DNA from: Notospermus geniculatus
Lineage: Eukaryota > Nemertea > Pilidiophora > Heteronemertea > Lineidae
DNA length: 64,000 nucleotides
Direction of reading: 5' to 3'
Assembly (NCBI GenBank): GCA_002633025.1
Contig: NMRB01001813.1
Location: forward strand, 1 to 64,000
A program made the translations under genes and the position numbers. The notes beneath the pieces are model-generated. The model saw only the letters and a list, made by a program, of their open reading frames with translations. It was not told the DNA's origin and did not search any database. Below, piece by piece: positions 34,901-49,900 of this stretch; the first letter of the stretch is position 1, and each line of letters starts with the position of its first letter.

Positions 34901-37900
34901 CCGCGGCTATGAATGTCAGGCCCATGATCTGCAAAGAGAGAACATCACTCAAAAACTTAAAGTGCCACTGTATGCATGAGGTACGCCTCAGTATCCCTCC
35001 CCTGGCGGCGGAATTTGAAACCAACATGATAAGACTGGTGTCCTGTCCAACCCATACAAAACCAGTGGTAACACCTAGGCTAGACTGATACCTTAGCTGA
35101 CAAAATGGCCGCCATACTTTGATGATGCAAAAATTCTCAAGAGGTACCGATTCTCAAGGAAGGGATAACGACTGTCGCGGACATCGTTGCCGCCAAACTT
35201 GTCCATGAACAGAAAAAATCTTAATATTTGCTGTGGTAAGTGGTTATAGTTTTAGTTTATTGCACAATCTATTGCACCCAACTTCAGATGCAGGAAATTA
35301 GCAGCAAACAAATAAACGTGACTACCAATCGAGATAGGTGGACTATAAAAAATAATTAGGCAAACAATAATCCATCATGGAACAGTTAGTACCCCAAACT
35401 ACCCGAGGACGAAGATTACATTGCATATTGCATGACTTCGAACATTTTTTTGACAAAAGCACGACGCATGACAACTGTTGCCACGCCAACACTAATCACA
35501 TTGACATTTTACGAGCCTCCTCAATGTTGGCAACTGAACGAACATTAGGCAACTGGTAATCTAAACCATGTGCAACTGTTGAAACCCATTATTATACTTC
35601 CTCCTTGATATCATCAAAGTGCAATTAAAAATTCAATCATTGATACGTTTTCTCGAACAGGTTGGTTGCGAGGGAAATAAATCATGGGCAACTGTTGATA
35701 AAACGTGCTTTTGGAGAAAGAGTGGAAACAAACCGCGAGAGAGAAGCAACGGAGAATAAAGCTAGGAATCCACCATTGATTTTCAAGTTGATTTGGCGTT
35801 GTGACTTGCTTTGCGACTGGGCACTTGATCGCCGTAGTGGACTCGCTGGACGTGATTTCCACCAGTGGCGAAGATGTGGCAGGTCTACAATCACATCTGT
35901 TGCTTCTAATACTCCCATCTCCACCTTGAACCCCAGAAACTGGCAGGGTGTCCCTTTTCAAATTCTATTTCAAAAGTCTGTTGACTTGACCAATCAGAAG
36001 CAGGTATCGATTGGTGCGAAGTTGACCTACATAATCAACCTCGAACCCGGATTGTCTCTGATTGGTCAGTCTATAAATGGGAATGACGGCATCATAGTTG
36101 AATTTGAATTTTAAATTTAGTTGAGCACAACACAGCATCGAATTCGAATGGAAGAATGCATGGTGGCCTATTTTGGTGTGCGGGAGACTGTTTGACGTTC
36201 GGAAATAGAATTTGAAAAGGGACACCCTGCCAACTTCCGGGGCTCAAGGTAGAGATGGGAGTTTAATAGGCCTGCATACAATGTACTCTAGATTCACAGA
36301 TCTAAGATCCCTTCATGAAACTGGGACATGACCACCCCTTGAACACGCCTATGTTCATAGATTTTAACTGGTAAAATATCTGAGCCGATCACGAATAAAT
36401 TAACATGCTGAAATAGCGATTGAGGTGGACTAGCAATATATGTTGTCGTCTATTCATTGGGCATCGACTGAAAATCTTTAGACTCGCCAAGGGGGTTGTA
36501 TTGAACTGCTCTGCAGCATAGAATAATCAACAATAGTTACATTTTATGGGTCTTTACTGCACGAGAAATGTATTGATTCCTGGCCGGCAAGAAACTTGAA
36601 ATCAAATCGGTGACCAGGGATACTTTTCTATCGTGGTGTTCAGTGACAGGTTCTAATGGCATCATTTAGAGTTGCCACCGGCTAGCCTTGTCTTGAAATT
36701 ATGTAAAAACATGCGACAGAAATAACATGAACTAAATGTTCTTGAAAGGTCATATCGGTTTTTGATGGCTTTTGCTGCATAGTCAGAGTCAAATAGCTGT
36801 ATTGCAACATTGTTACAACAGAAGGCGCTCATACCTCGCACCAATCTGTTACGCCGTGCTCACAGGATTGTGGGTAATCAAGATGGCGTCGGATGATTGA
36901 CAGCGAACTACTTTCTTGGCTGATCATGTGATCCCAGTTTTTGCTGTAGTTTCTAGGATCAAAATACCTATAAACCTCGCTTATTATGAGATTTGTTACT
37001 TGCTATACAATTATTCACAAAAACTCTATAAATATTTTTGCATTAAACAAAGAATGTTTAGCCAATAACTTGGATTTATTTTTCGGCCAAGATTCCTACG
37101 CTGTGATGAGGTCGCGGACGTACACCTCGGCCAAATCTGGCCGATGTGATGCATTCCACAGCTACACAGGTCTGTGCATAATCAGTCTCGCGCAGAGCCT
37201 GTGTAGACACAATGGTACCATTGCAAGGGCGTACATGTAGGCTTGTCTGAAGCCGGGGAGGTGCACATTTATGGGGAGGTGTAACTCCTGGAGACAAGGC
37301 ATGAAATTTGGTGTTGGCCTGTATTTATTCGCATTCCCTGCCGCAGGAACATTATGGAAGTCCGTGGGCAGGTGTTTGAGCATACAGGTGTGACAGGAAT
37401 CAACGTCCTACGAATGCAAGTCCGCCGAACAATAGCCCGCTATTGTAAGGTTATATTCGAATGGTCATGGTCTCTATAGCCATATATTCTAAGCCCTCGC
37501 TAAACAATAAGACCGGACTTTGATTCCAGGGGGACTTTGATCCCTGTCACACCTGTACTGGGCTCTCATTGCACAGAATGGCAAAGAGTAACAAAGATAC
37601 ACTCTGGAGGGAGACCCCCCCCCGAAATTTTTGGAATCTGGATATTCTGAGAGGTGATTTCAGAGCTATTCTGGGGATTTTTATCAGTTACCGCTGATAC
37701 ATTAAATAATAATTATGAATTGAAGGCCGAGCTTTAGGACGTTTCCTGTCCTACGCCCCTGCATTGTATATCACTAGTTTTACGATTGATTCAAATAACT
37801 TAGAATGATCATACTGCCCCTGGATAAGGAAATTTTACAGGTGCATACATGTATGATATAGTAATTATGGTGGAAACCCTTCCTGTCGCCAAACAGGAAA

Positions 37901-40900
37901 ACCTCAGCTGCAGGCAAAAATGATATAGGGCCAACTGAGCATTTAATAAAACTCACATCATCAGATATTCCTGCCGTTCTTCCAACAGTGTTGGCCCACC
38001 ACACCATCAGGAAAGAGAAAGCACCAATCCACAAAATGGAGCCGAGAAACGTAATGGGGAAAAACTTCTTCAAATTCTGAAATGAAACAAAGAGAATGAA
38101 TGGTATTTACGTTCGTAATAAAATGGTTTTATTCCTTGACCCATCGGCAAGGTTGGATTCTGTCAATAACAGGGAGGTTTCGAAATCAAACGATAAACGT
38201 AAACCTTAACGACAACGTTATTTTTGTACCGAAAACGCAATATAAAAGCTGGTTAATGTGTAGTACGAAAAATAACGTTGTCGTAAATTGCTCCAACAAT
38301 GGAGTTGGAGCAATTGCTCCAACTGTATTTTAGAACCTTTTGGTAAACAAGCAAATGCTTGTCAAGTATAAGCATTTGCTTTGAAGTAGAAATAAAAGAT
38401 TATGCATATGAAACCAAGTAATTGCTTTTACTTTTACTTTTTGCTTGAAGCAACTACTTTTACTTTTTGCTTTTTCTAGAAGTAAATGCGTCATTTTTAT
38501 GCATACGGCCCATGTTACATGATATATGACTAGCACTTGGCTCAGACAGTTGCAAAAATGCACTTTCCATCATTGTTAAGAGGCACTAGGACCATTCCAA
38601 AATACATCAAATACATCCATTTTACTTTCACTTGGCATTTAGAAATTTGTCCTCCATCTACACACCAAAAATGAAAACCAAACAATATTTCCTTTTCTAA
38701 ACAAATGTACCATTGGATTCAATTAAGCTGTCCAAACAAAGTTTGATGGCAGAAAACGGTCCAAACTCCTAAACGCTAATGGCATATTTGATTTAATCTG
38801 AATTATCGGGGAATGAAATGGAAGTGACGAAGGTAAATGCACCCGTGGATTTAAAGCAGTTCTTGCTTTCAAAGTGTTCCAGTAGTGACGGAGAAAGTTG
38901 TCCAGTAGCTCAAACATGGTTCCTGCAGCTTTTCAGTCAGCCAATTCATGGCCTTTTTAAGGCTTTTCAAGGCAAAACAAGGTCAACGCTTAATTGTGAA
39001 CGAAATGAAGAAGACGCAGAAACTTTCACGCATGAAGTAAACATGTATTTCCGACATGCCCGAGACAAGGTTTTTCATAATACCAATGAAGAAAACATCG
39101 CTAGGTTAAGAAGGGGAAAATCGTTCAACAAAAATCCAAAACAGATCCACGAAATTCAAGGCCTTTTAAGGCCACTGAGCTAATAACTCTGGTTTTCAAG
39201 GCTAATCAAGGCCTTGGAGCTGAAAAATGAAGTTCAATGCTTTTCAAGGATCCGCAGGAACCATGTTAGCCCCCCCCCAACACACACACACACACAATAT
39301 CTGACTTAGAATGAAGACATTCCAAGAAATTTCTTGGCCAATGAGGAACCTAACTCACTGCCTCAATAGGTGTCACTAGTGGTTCAATCTATTGAATTGA
39401 AACGGACATTCAGGTCCTGATCAATTTCTCACATCGTAAAAGACGGCCATAATGTTGTAGGACCTAGTTTCGGTGTGCTGCCCTCTATCGTATAGCTAGG
39501 ATCCCCATTGGGATGCATTCTACGGGACATGATGTTGAATACTTACCTCCTTGCGAACATCAGGAAGAGTAATCCACAATAGAAAGACAATTGGAGCGAG
39601 TATGACATATGTGATGCGTTTTTTCCAGGTCTTAGGCCAGCTGATGTCCAGTGGCTCTTCATCATCAGAAAGGTCTGGTGGTTTCTGAAGAAGAGAAAAA
39701 CCAGTTGAAGGAGGGCAGGCCTCTTCACCTCGAGACAAAATTTGCTAAAATTTGACATATATACTCATGAACATTGAGTTTTTTTGCAAAACAAACAACT
39801 TTGGTAATTTATTTCATCATTCTTTTCATCGACAATTTTGTTCCTGATGAATTCTGTATGTTGACTCAGCATATTCACCGTTTCGACGGCCCCCGCCATC
39901 TTGGTTTCTACGAAGATTTTCTGCGCGCGCACGTATCTGGTAGGCAAATTGCGCACTTGTCTGGTAGGCAAATCAACACATGCGATTGGTCCAGAGATGC
40001 GAATTTGTCCACCAGATATAACTGAGCATGTGCAGTTTGCAAGAAATCCAAGATGGCGGAGGCCGTCGAAGCGATAAATAGGGAAGGACACATTGAAATA
40101 ATGTTGTGTCAGATATACTGGTGAATTCAAGGGTAGCGAATTCCTACTGAAGGGTCAAAATCAGTCCCTCAGGTTTCTCACTGATTCTAATTCTGTACAC
40201 CATAAAGTTCCATCTGGCACCGACCCTTATCAGCTCATCCGACGTATCATTAGGATATGTGACAGATGAATATAATCAATTTCGCTTCATCCGGATCGAT
40301 GAGCCGTGCAAGGTACATCTTTACAGATGCATGTACCATTCTGCTTATTAACACCCTGGTGCTATCTCAGTAAACACAGGTCAACACGAAGTCAGACTCA
40401 GAAGCGAAGCCGAGGCCAACCAGGGACTAATTAGCTACTGGATGCGACAATCAATTAAACATGGGTGCAGTAAGCTAGAGCGATTTGTCATTTTGTGCAA
40501 GGAATGTGCACATTCAAAGTAACCTGAGTCACTGTGGGCAAGAGAGCACGTGTACTTTTTGCATACAAGGCATATGTCATGAATTGTCTCATGATTGAGT
40601 CGTGTAGTTTTCTACACTCAGCAAATATTGAACTAATGAACAAGAAGGATGGCATAAATAGTGAGGTTTCGCAAATCTGACGCAACACGAAGTACAAAAT
40701 ACGAAATTGGACTTCATTTCCATGACGTACATTTAGCGTGTGAAGTTAGTAGACCGACAGAGTTACGGTGTACATGTACATGTACAGTATATTAAACTTT
40801 GAAATTTATGTTTCGTTTCCACTTCGTAGATACGAAGTGAAAATTTAAAAATTCAAGATGTACCATAACTCTCTCGGTGTTACATGATATGCTAAAAGAC

Positions 40901-43900
40901 GTACTGGCAGCAGAGACAATTTTGTGGTACCAACCATCTCCTTAAGTACATAGGTCCTGGAAGTGAAGTTGAATTTCGTATTTCGTACTTCGTGATTCGT
41001 CAGATTTGCGAAACCTCACTAATGACTACTGGTTCCACTTCAAATCATCCCGTAGCTTTTCAATAAGACACACACAAACACAAATCAGATAATTTCAATG
41101 CAGTGCATCACTGAAAAACTTCACCACAGCCCTGCAAAAAATATTCAGCTATCAGTTTTATTAAATGTTGATCAACAACCGCTACACGACAAACTTTGAC
41201 GGACCTTTGCAAAATATTGGTGAAGCTGGGATGATGATAAGATGAAAATTAATTCCTTTGTATAACCATGCAAATAGTAAAGCAAGAATTATATACGAAT
41301 AAATGAAAATTTCCTGTCAATAGTTTGTTATGAGTTTAATATGAAAAAGATACATGGAAATCGCCATGATCTATTGAGGAATTCCCATCATCATCAAGTA
41401 AAGACTTAAAATGAAGTTCCACTTGCGCCTATATTTTGCACAAATTTAGAAAGTTAGGGAATATAATGCTGAGCAAGATGCTTTTTGTTTCATTGAAAAA
41501 TTCCAATTCGTTAAAAAGTTATAACATATTTGATGGGTTTGGTCAAAGGTGAATTTTCGACCTAATTTGATGACGTCATTGCAGGAATTTGCATAATGCG
41601 CATGCATTTTAGTGCTGTAATGGACTTACGCAACTATTCGTGTGAAAGAATGAAGTCAGAAATGAGTCTATTAGTAAATATGTAAATGAAAATTAACTTT
41701 ATCTCCACATTGGATGGCTCAGATTTGATTTCATTTATCTCTGCAATGACATCACGCATAAATTAGCATTTTCGACCATGGCTAGTTCCTAACTGTAGGT
41801 AAAATATCACTGGCATTTTCACACACATTATCCTCCTCGATATCTCCCAAACTACTCATCCGAATTTGATGAAACAAAAACAAAATACATGTACATGTAT
41901 GTGTATTTGTGTATTCTATACACGTAAGTAATAATCTGTGTAGGCCTAGTCACGTTTGAGACACATCTGTGTACATGTACCTTTATGGAGATGACAAAGT
42001 GAATATGATCCGAGATGAAATGTAATGGGTATCCATTAGTATGTAGCCTATGTACTGGGCCGGAATAAAGACAAATGTTATGCATTGAACATCAGCACCA
42101 GTTACCTCTAAGAAGACCGAAGTACATGTATTGTCCAATTACCGGTAATGTTTAATGTAGGAAACAGATTGGGTGATTGTCAATAAAGAGACTAGGACAT
42201 TAACTCGAAATCATATGCTCCTGGCAAATATAGCCTGCCGTATGAAATTGTTGAACAGGGAACCAGGTTTTTTTGCCATAAATTTTTGGGGGGGAGGGGG
42301 TACTAATTTCTTCAAAATCAGCAAAACCCCCGTGAAATTTTAAAATGACCCTTTTCTGTTCCTTTGAGGGCATAGTACCCTTAGTACCCTCTGCTGGAAA
42401 CACTTGGAACCGAACACTGTGCAGCCTCATGATTTCACTTCCCAACTTTGACAACTTGAGGGCTTCTGTTCCCTGACGATGCTAACATTGTTTCGCTTAG
42501 GGTCACTCCTCAGCCTATTACCTACACAGAGTTAGTAATGTCAATTTTGTTATGCTTAGCTTTGTTTTAATAAGCATACACTGACACTATAGGAGGCAGT
42601 CCGCGCCTGCTCTGTTGTGTCAGTAGAATTCCCAACGCACTAATATCATGGCTGACTTTACAGACAGCCCAAATCATACTCACCCAAGATGGCCGCCGCA
42701 TGGCCATCCGGCCAACAAAAGCATTTCCCTTTGATACTGGCAGATGAAGGGAATGTAAGGAAGCTGCAGCAAAGGAAGAAAGAGCAGAGGATCCCTGCAG
42801 GAAAAAGGGACAGTCAGAGAAATAAAGAACAAGAGACATAAAAAAAGATCAAATCAATGAATTACATGTAGATTCAAAATTTTGGCAATAATGGAAATTA
42901 AGTGGGTGTGAATGTTGAAATTAATATCCAGCTGATAAAAGCAAGTTCATATCTTTATCTTTTGTTCTATAACATACATGTAAGTAATTCATTGTAAGGC
43001 TAAATGATGAGATCGACTTCTTTGGGTTTATCAGTGGAGTAAAAGGGCCTGAATCTGAGGGAAAGCTCCTTTTCAAAAGACACCCCTCGAGTTACATAGA
43101 ACTCGAATGGTGCCTTTTGAAAAAGAGGCGGATTTTGGGGGCGCGGCCGACGCTCTGATTACATGTACGTTGATGCATTTGAACTGAAGACTTGAAATTT
43201 TAATGATGATTTGAGGTCAATAACGAATTTCAAGTCTTTTGAGGATCAAGCTGAGTCTGCCAACAGCAGCACGTAAGGTGTAAGGGCTTGGTTCAGTGAC
43301 CAAATTTTCCAAGCCCAGTTTTCTAGAATGTCAAATAAACTCCCCATTTTTGTTACAGTGTATATTATTGTCCGGCTGATACATGTACGTTTAGTGTAGC
43401 TAATTTCAAAGATTTTTGACATTTTAGAAAAGTGGGCTTGGAAAATTTGGTCACTAAACCTGAGCCCTTAAACTTGCAAGTATAGTAACGTTATTGGTTG
43501 GCATTAGACAAATGACCCTCAATGATTGGTTGACGGAAACAGAGCCGTACTGGTCGACTGCAGAAAGAGATATGATTGGCTAGACACTTAGACTGCTACC
43601 TGGACTAAGCAAGTTATTAATCATCTAAAGGAGAATGCCGAATTAGTAGTTAGTCGATTAAAACATCTAGAACGACATGATAAATTGACTACGTAAAAGG
43701 AGACAAAACAGTAATTTTGGCTATTAGGCCAAGATAGAACGTGATATCTAAGAAAAGGCATTTTCTGGCAGATTTCAATGAATAAATCAGTAAGTTAGCA
43801 GAATAATCTTCAATTTCACATGAAGAATCAGTTTTGCCAAGCATGACAGTGTAATATTAGTGAGGTTTCGCAAATCTGACGAAAAACGAAGTACGAAATA

Positions 43901-46900
43901 CGAAATTGGACTTCATTTCCAGGACCTAATATATTTCTGGAGATGATTGGTGCCACAAATGTCCCTGCTGCCAATGTGTCTTTTAGCATATCATGTAAAA
44001 CCGGGAGTTATTGTGCATATTGAATTCTTAAATTTCCACTTCGTATCTTCGAAGTGGAAAGGAAAGATAAATTTCAAATTTTAATAAACACCGTAACGAC
44101 GTCATACGCTAAAAGACGCTCTTGCAGCAGGCGATATTTGTGGTACCAACCATCTCCTGAAATACATTACGTCATGGAAATGAAGTCCAATTTCGTATTT
44201 CCTACTACGTGCTTCGTCAGATTTGCGAAACCTCACTATCGACTACTTGTGGTCAAGCACTCTAACGCACATTTGTACGTGTACGTGTTCTGTCACTCGT
44301 GCCGTTTCGGTAGTAAAAATTAAGATAGAATGGCTGAAACATGCAAGCCATTGTGGTCTGAGGGAATCGTGTTTCCTTGAAGGCACAATTACTTTAGGTA
44401 CTGAATCGATTTTTTGTTGTGAAAATGACGTTACATGTAGATGTAGTGGCGTGACTGCGGATGGAAGTCATGCAGAGGGTTATACAACGGATTGACGCAC
44501 ACTACTTATCACAACATACATCGGTGTAGCTCCTACATGTCAGAAAGAAATAGTCAAGACATGCATGCGATAACATTTCATATTGATTCCGTCGAGATAT
44601 ATCGACTTCAAAGATATCTCAAGTTTTAAGTGCTCATTAATCAGATCTGCCCTCTGATTAATGGTTACCTTAAAAGGTATGATATAAATCCTATTTTTAC
44701 AGCCATAAAAAAGAAGGGAGTACATGTATTACATTTGTAGAAATAAAAGTGGAAAATAAGAAGTGGGAAATTTTGCGCTTTTCTGCGAATTTTCGATTTC
44801 TCAAATTGGGGCGAAATTTTTTCCCATCTTGAGAAATATTGCCCGAAAAATCAGACAAAATGTCGTGTCATTTTAAGAAAATTTCTCAAAATGGGACAAA
44901 ATTCTATCCCAAGGAGCCACGGTGGTGCAGTGGTTCGGGCCTCCGACTAGCGGTCAGAGGATCCCGGGTTCGAATCCCGCTGCCGCCGTGAGACTTTGGG
45001 CAGGTCTCTTTGCCTTACTGGCCTCTCTCCACCCAGGTGTAAATGGGTACCGGTCGGAAATGCTCAGATTGTAGCGCTGAATGAGCAGCTCATCTGAGTT
45101 CTACTGAAAGGTTTCAGGATAGACTGATGACACCTCTACCGTTGTTGATATCAGACGAAACCCAAACTTTAACTTTAACTTTTTTAACTTTATCCCAATT
45201 TGAGAAATTGAAACATTCGCGCAAAAGTGCCAAAATTCCCATTTCTTATTTTCTACTTTTATTTCTTACTCCCTTAAAGCAAAAATTCATAATAACTGCA
45301 CTTGTGAAACGCTCCCAATCATGCTCCAGGTTCCAACAACAACACACACTGGAATATCCAGTACTAATCATGTACAGAAATTAAACGATCAATAGAATAT
45401 TGAAATGGGCCCCATTTGCATTAGAAAAACCATTAGTCCAATATCTGAAGTTTGTTTGGTCACTCAGAAATAGGAAATTTGATGATGATCGATCATGAGG
45501 AAGAAGTATTGAACTGAAAACGTCATTGGTCGCTCAGTGTTGTCAACACTATTAACGTCTGCTCTGGAGCAAAAAACATATCCTTCGAAGATTGTCAACA
45601 TGTTTGTTAACTGACATCATGCAAATGAATGGAAAACCCAAAGTACGTACAGTACGCATTGCCATGATATTTCGATATCTGTAAAGGGGGGTTTACACGG
45701 TTCAACATGTTGAACGCTGTTGAACGTCAAAAGACGTTAAAAGTTGTTGAACGTTGTTGAAAGCTGTTGAACCGTCTAAACCCCCTTTCAACACGTTTCA
45801 ACAGGTCGTTCAACAGCTTTCAACAAGTTTCAAAAATAGGAACATGTTCCTATTTCTGAAAACCTGTTGAACGCTGTTGAACGCTGTTGAAAGGCCGTGT
45901 TGAAAGGTGTTGAAAGGGGGTTTACACGGTTCAACAGGTTTCAACAACGTTCAACAGCGTTCAACATTCAACAGCTTTCAACAGATGTTGAACCGTGTAA
46001 ACCCCCCTTTAGACTGGCATAAGGGGGGTTTACACGATTCAACATGTTGAAAGCTGTTGAACGTCGAAATGTGTTGAACGTTGTTGAAAGCTGTTGAACC
46101 GTCTAAACCCCCTTTCAACACCTTTCAACAGGTCTTTCAACAGCTTTCAACAAGTTGCCAAAATAGCTTCATGTTCCTATTTCTGGTAACATGTTTAAAG
46201 CTGTTGAACGCTGTTGAAAGACCGTGTTGAAAGGTGTTGAAAGGGGGTTTAGACGGTTCAACAGCTTTCAACAACGTTCAACAGCTTTCAACATTCAACA
46301 GCTTTCAACAGGTGTTGAACCGTAGATTCCATGTGTGGGATTGAAACAAGGAAGATTCGTGTCCTTCCATTTTCAGAGCGTTTTGTAACATTAAACCGGC
46401 GCGCTATGCTAAAACCTGGTTTCGTGATGCCGTCGTAGTCCGTCTCATTATGGTGACCTCGATCATAGCTTCACACACACGATCGATGTACACCATATAC
46501 CACAGCGCTAATTCATGGTGGCGAGGATGATCATGATGGCGAGTCGTGTACACAGCGATCAAGACGTTGAATGCATGCTCAACAAGACTGTTCTAATCTC
46601 TTAAGTTATCAATTAGACATGGAGACTGTTGGTAGACATAAAAGAATGAGTTGAAGTATGGTACCTTATTTGATGAAGGGTTAGTAATGTTATCACAGCG
46701 CGTTAAACTTCTCAAATGATTGAAAAGGATGGCGGCCATTTTTTAGCTCACCACCTGCTGGACTTGTGTCAGCTATGGCTTCGACATACTCTAACCTCTT
46801 AGATGTAAGACCGGTTCATTAACTTGGTTCAAGACCGCCTCCAATTATTATGCAGTGAGAAGGGAACATGCATTGCTCTCTGATTGGCCAGATATTGTGT

Positions 46901-49900
46901 AGGCCAAGTCATGAACTTCTGCTTGCTCATTCAAGACATATTTTGGGTTGACGTGGCTCTTTTATAGGAAAATCACTGCCCAAAACACAATACCCTCAAA
47001 AAGATCATAAATAGTGGGAGGTCCTAGGCCTTGACTGGAATATTTGGAACTGGTTTTACATCTAAGAGGTTAGAGTAGTATCAGTCTAGCCCAGTTGCTA
47101 CCACTGGCTTTGTGTGGGTTGGACAGGACACCAGTCTTATCTCGCATATTGGTTCCAGATGCCGCCGCCAGGGGAGGGATAATCAAGGATGAGTGCGCCA
47201 CAACATTACCAAAACCANCCCCCCCCCCCCCCGATGCGTCCAGGCGCGGATCCAGGATTGTTGGCAGAGGGGATGAGGGCCGAGGGCAGCCGTTGCAAGC
47301 GGGCGCCGAAGGTGACCGTGCCGACGGGGGTCCTCCCCAGAAAATTTTGAAATCTAGAAGGCCGTAGACGCGATTTCCTGGTATCTCAGTATCAAAACAG
47401 ACGCGTTATTTTTACGGTTTTTTTGCTTATTGTCGCAAATTATTGAAGAAAAAAATTGGTGGTGGACCCCAAAACCCCTCTGGATCCGCGCCTGTGAGTG
47501 AAGTATGTCGATCATCAACTGAGTTTCAAAATCCTACTCCCAATGAAAATCATCTTCAACGTCTGAGGGGTCCACGCCCTTCTTTGTCAACTACATGCAT
47601 TACTTGTATTGTAATTGAATTACGCGAGATGAGGACAACAGTCTTCAAGAACCTCCATCTTCACTGCTGCCTCTGCGGAAAATGAAGCACCATCCAACTT
47701 GGTAATCTACCTTTGGAAGCCCACTTTTTTCACACGGAGTGGACAATTGTTTATAGAAGTTTCATTCACAATGCATCAAGGACATTTGATGTATTTCGCA
47801 GTAGATCGGTTGTCACAGATAATCACATGGAAACACCATTAATACAGGTGATAAATCAAAAACCAATACGTACTTGAATTTTATACCCATCAGCACAGTC
47901 GTTATAGATTTCCTAATGGGGATTGGTCGATCCAATGCTGGTACTTGCCACAGCGCAGTAATGAAAACGTAACTATACTGCATTTTCGTTGGTAAAATGT
48001 ACAATGACGGTGTAACATCTGCCAATGTTTCCCGTTTTTCTGTGTTCTTTGAATTGGGGATGTAGTGACAATTGACGAGAAGAAAGACCAAGACTGTTTT
48101 AAAATACTGAATAGGGCAGTACGACGAGGGAGAAATGTTCAAACATAGGCCCTGTTCACACGGAGTCGGTTCGATCCAGATGGAGGCCAGTTCACTTGCT
48201 TTTTGTGCGGTGAAAAAGCCATGTGACCTGTACTATTTTTCCCTATTCCTGAAATATTTTTGAACAAGGCCAATTTAGGCCTACACGATGCGATTTGGAC
48301 ATACGTCCAAGGCGGACGCGATTATCATTTTGTCGTATGATTCTGTTGGATCAGAAATTCACACGGTCCGATTTATTCATCCGCCAACAACGGACAGACT
48401 CTTTCTTCGTCAAGCGCGCCAAGTTCATGACCTCCAATGCAGCCACCTGATTGGCCGAGTTCATGCGTCATGCGTCATGCGTCCAACATCGGAAGAAAAT
48501 AGAACATCCGCCTGCTGCATCCGACGTCGCAAAGGCCATAAAATTTTGTCGTATGTGCAGTTTACACGAACCGATTTGGACGTACGATCATGTCGGATCG
48601 GACAATCGGATGTAAAAATCGTATCGTGTAAATTGGCCTGTTAGGCCAATTTACACGATACGATATAGCTTCCTGACACAACACAAACAAGTGTGTCCTT
48701 CTCAGAAGACGTTTGATCAAGTGTGATGGTTACTGTATCAAGCATCATTGACAAAGGTTGCTAACGAAGCCATATACATGAGCGTCCACGCTGTACCCAC
48801 AGGCCACGAACACGTGACTGATGGAGTGAAGGCAATAAGTTGAGGCGGTTGATAAATGAATACAGTTCTAATGAAATGAATAATGATCGGCGAAGGTGAT
48901 GACAGTTGTTTACACTGGCTCAGGCTGGAGATCAATAATTTAGAAACTGGATTGTGGCTCTTCAGTCCGTCGCATGTGACAGTAAAGCTGCGTTTACCAG
49001 ACATCCGGAATGCGGTATACGGGAAGCGGAAGCGATATGCTGTATGCGAAAATGCATAGCATATACCGCTTCCGCATTCCACATTCCGCATTCCGGGTGT
49101 CCGGTAAACGCAGCTTCAAGCTACGTTTAGCTGACACGCGGAATACGGATTGCGGAACGCGGAAGCGGAAATGCAATGCATTTTCGCATACAACATATCG
49201 CTTCCGCCGGGGATTCCGCGTCCCTATACCGCATTCCGGATGTCTGGTAAACGCAGCTTAAGCCCTGTGCCCTTGCAAGGGCAAGTAAAAGACTCCATCC
49301 AAGTGGAGGAACATAAGTAGCTTGAGATGGCCTCTTCCATACTTATACCACCAGGGCATGTTATGCCTTCGGCCCTGATGGAAAAACACAATACAAATGC
49401 AAATTATGGAGATGTGGAAACCACATCCTGAAAACCACGGCCTGAAAATAAGAACTAGTTTTCTGAGAGAAAAAATTGATCTGGACCCATATTCATAAAA
49501 CTACTTAAGTCTAAGTGTAACCCTTATCTTTTGTTCATCACAAAAGATAAGTATCACACTTTGACTTCAGTATGTTTATGAATATGGACCCTGGAGCTTA
49601 AAACAGAAGCAAAACAGCAAATGTTTGATCATGGCTGCCACAGCATCTGAAACCTCTGTCCACTGAAATAGGGATCTTAAATCAAGGAGCGAAAAAGCAC
49701 CACAGAACTGGCAATTTCAAGCCTTGTATTTAGTAAATATGACAGAGATTCGAAGGTTAAATGAGGCTTGAAAAGCTGAAGTTTGACCATGATTCTGTCG
49801 AATCGAAAAGCACTGGAGAGATCACATGAGATTTGCACCGCGCATGCGAGTTTGGACGATATTTTTGTGTGGTATGGACGTGAGTAGAGTTGTGTAGTGA

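Noticed and set aside
35662-36114. 150-codon plus-strand open frame
   Set aside because: It runs across the left arm and centre of the foldback element 35912-36261 and shows no domain.
38818-39183. 121-codon plus-strand open frame
   Set aside because: Most of it lies inside the inverted-repeat element 38913-39267 built of AAGGC words; the frame looks like a by-product.
44913-44985. Genuine tRNA gene at the head of the SINE
   Set aside because: A- and B-box-like blocks are present, but a proper cloverleaf is not evident and the unit continues into a SINE body with tail and target duplication.
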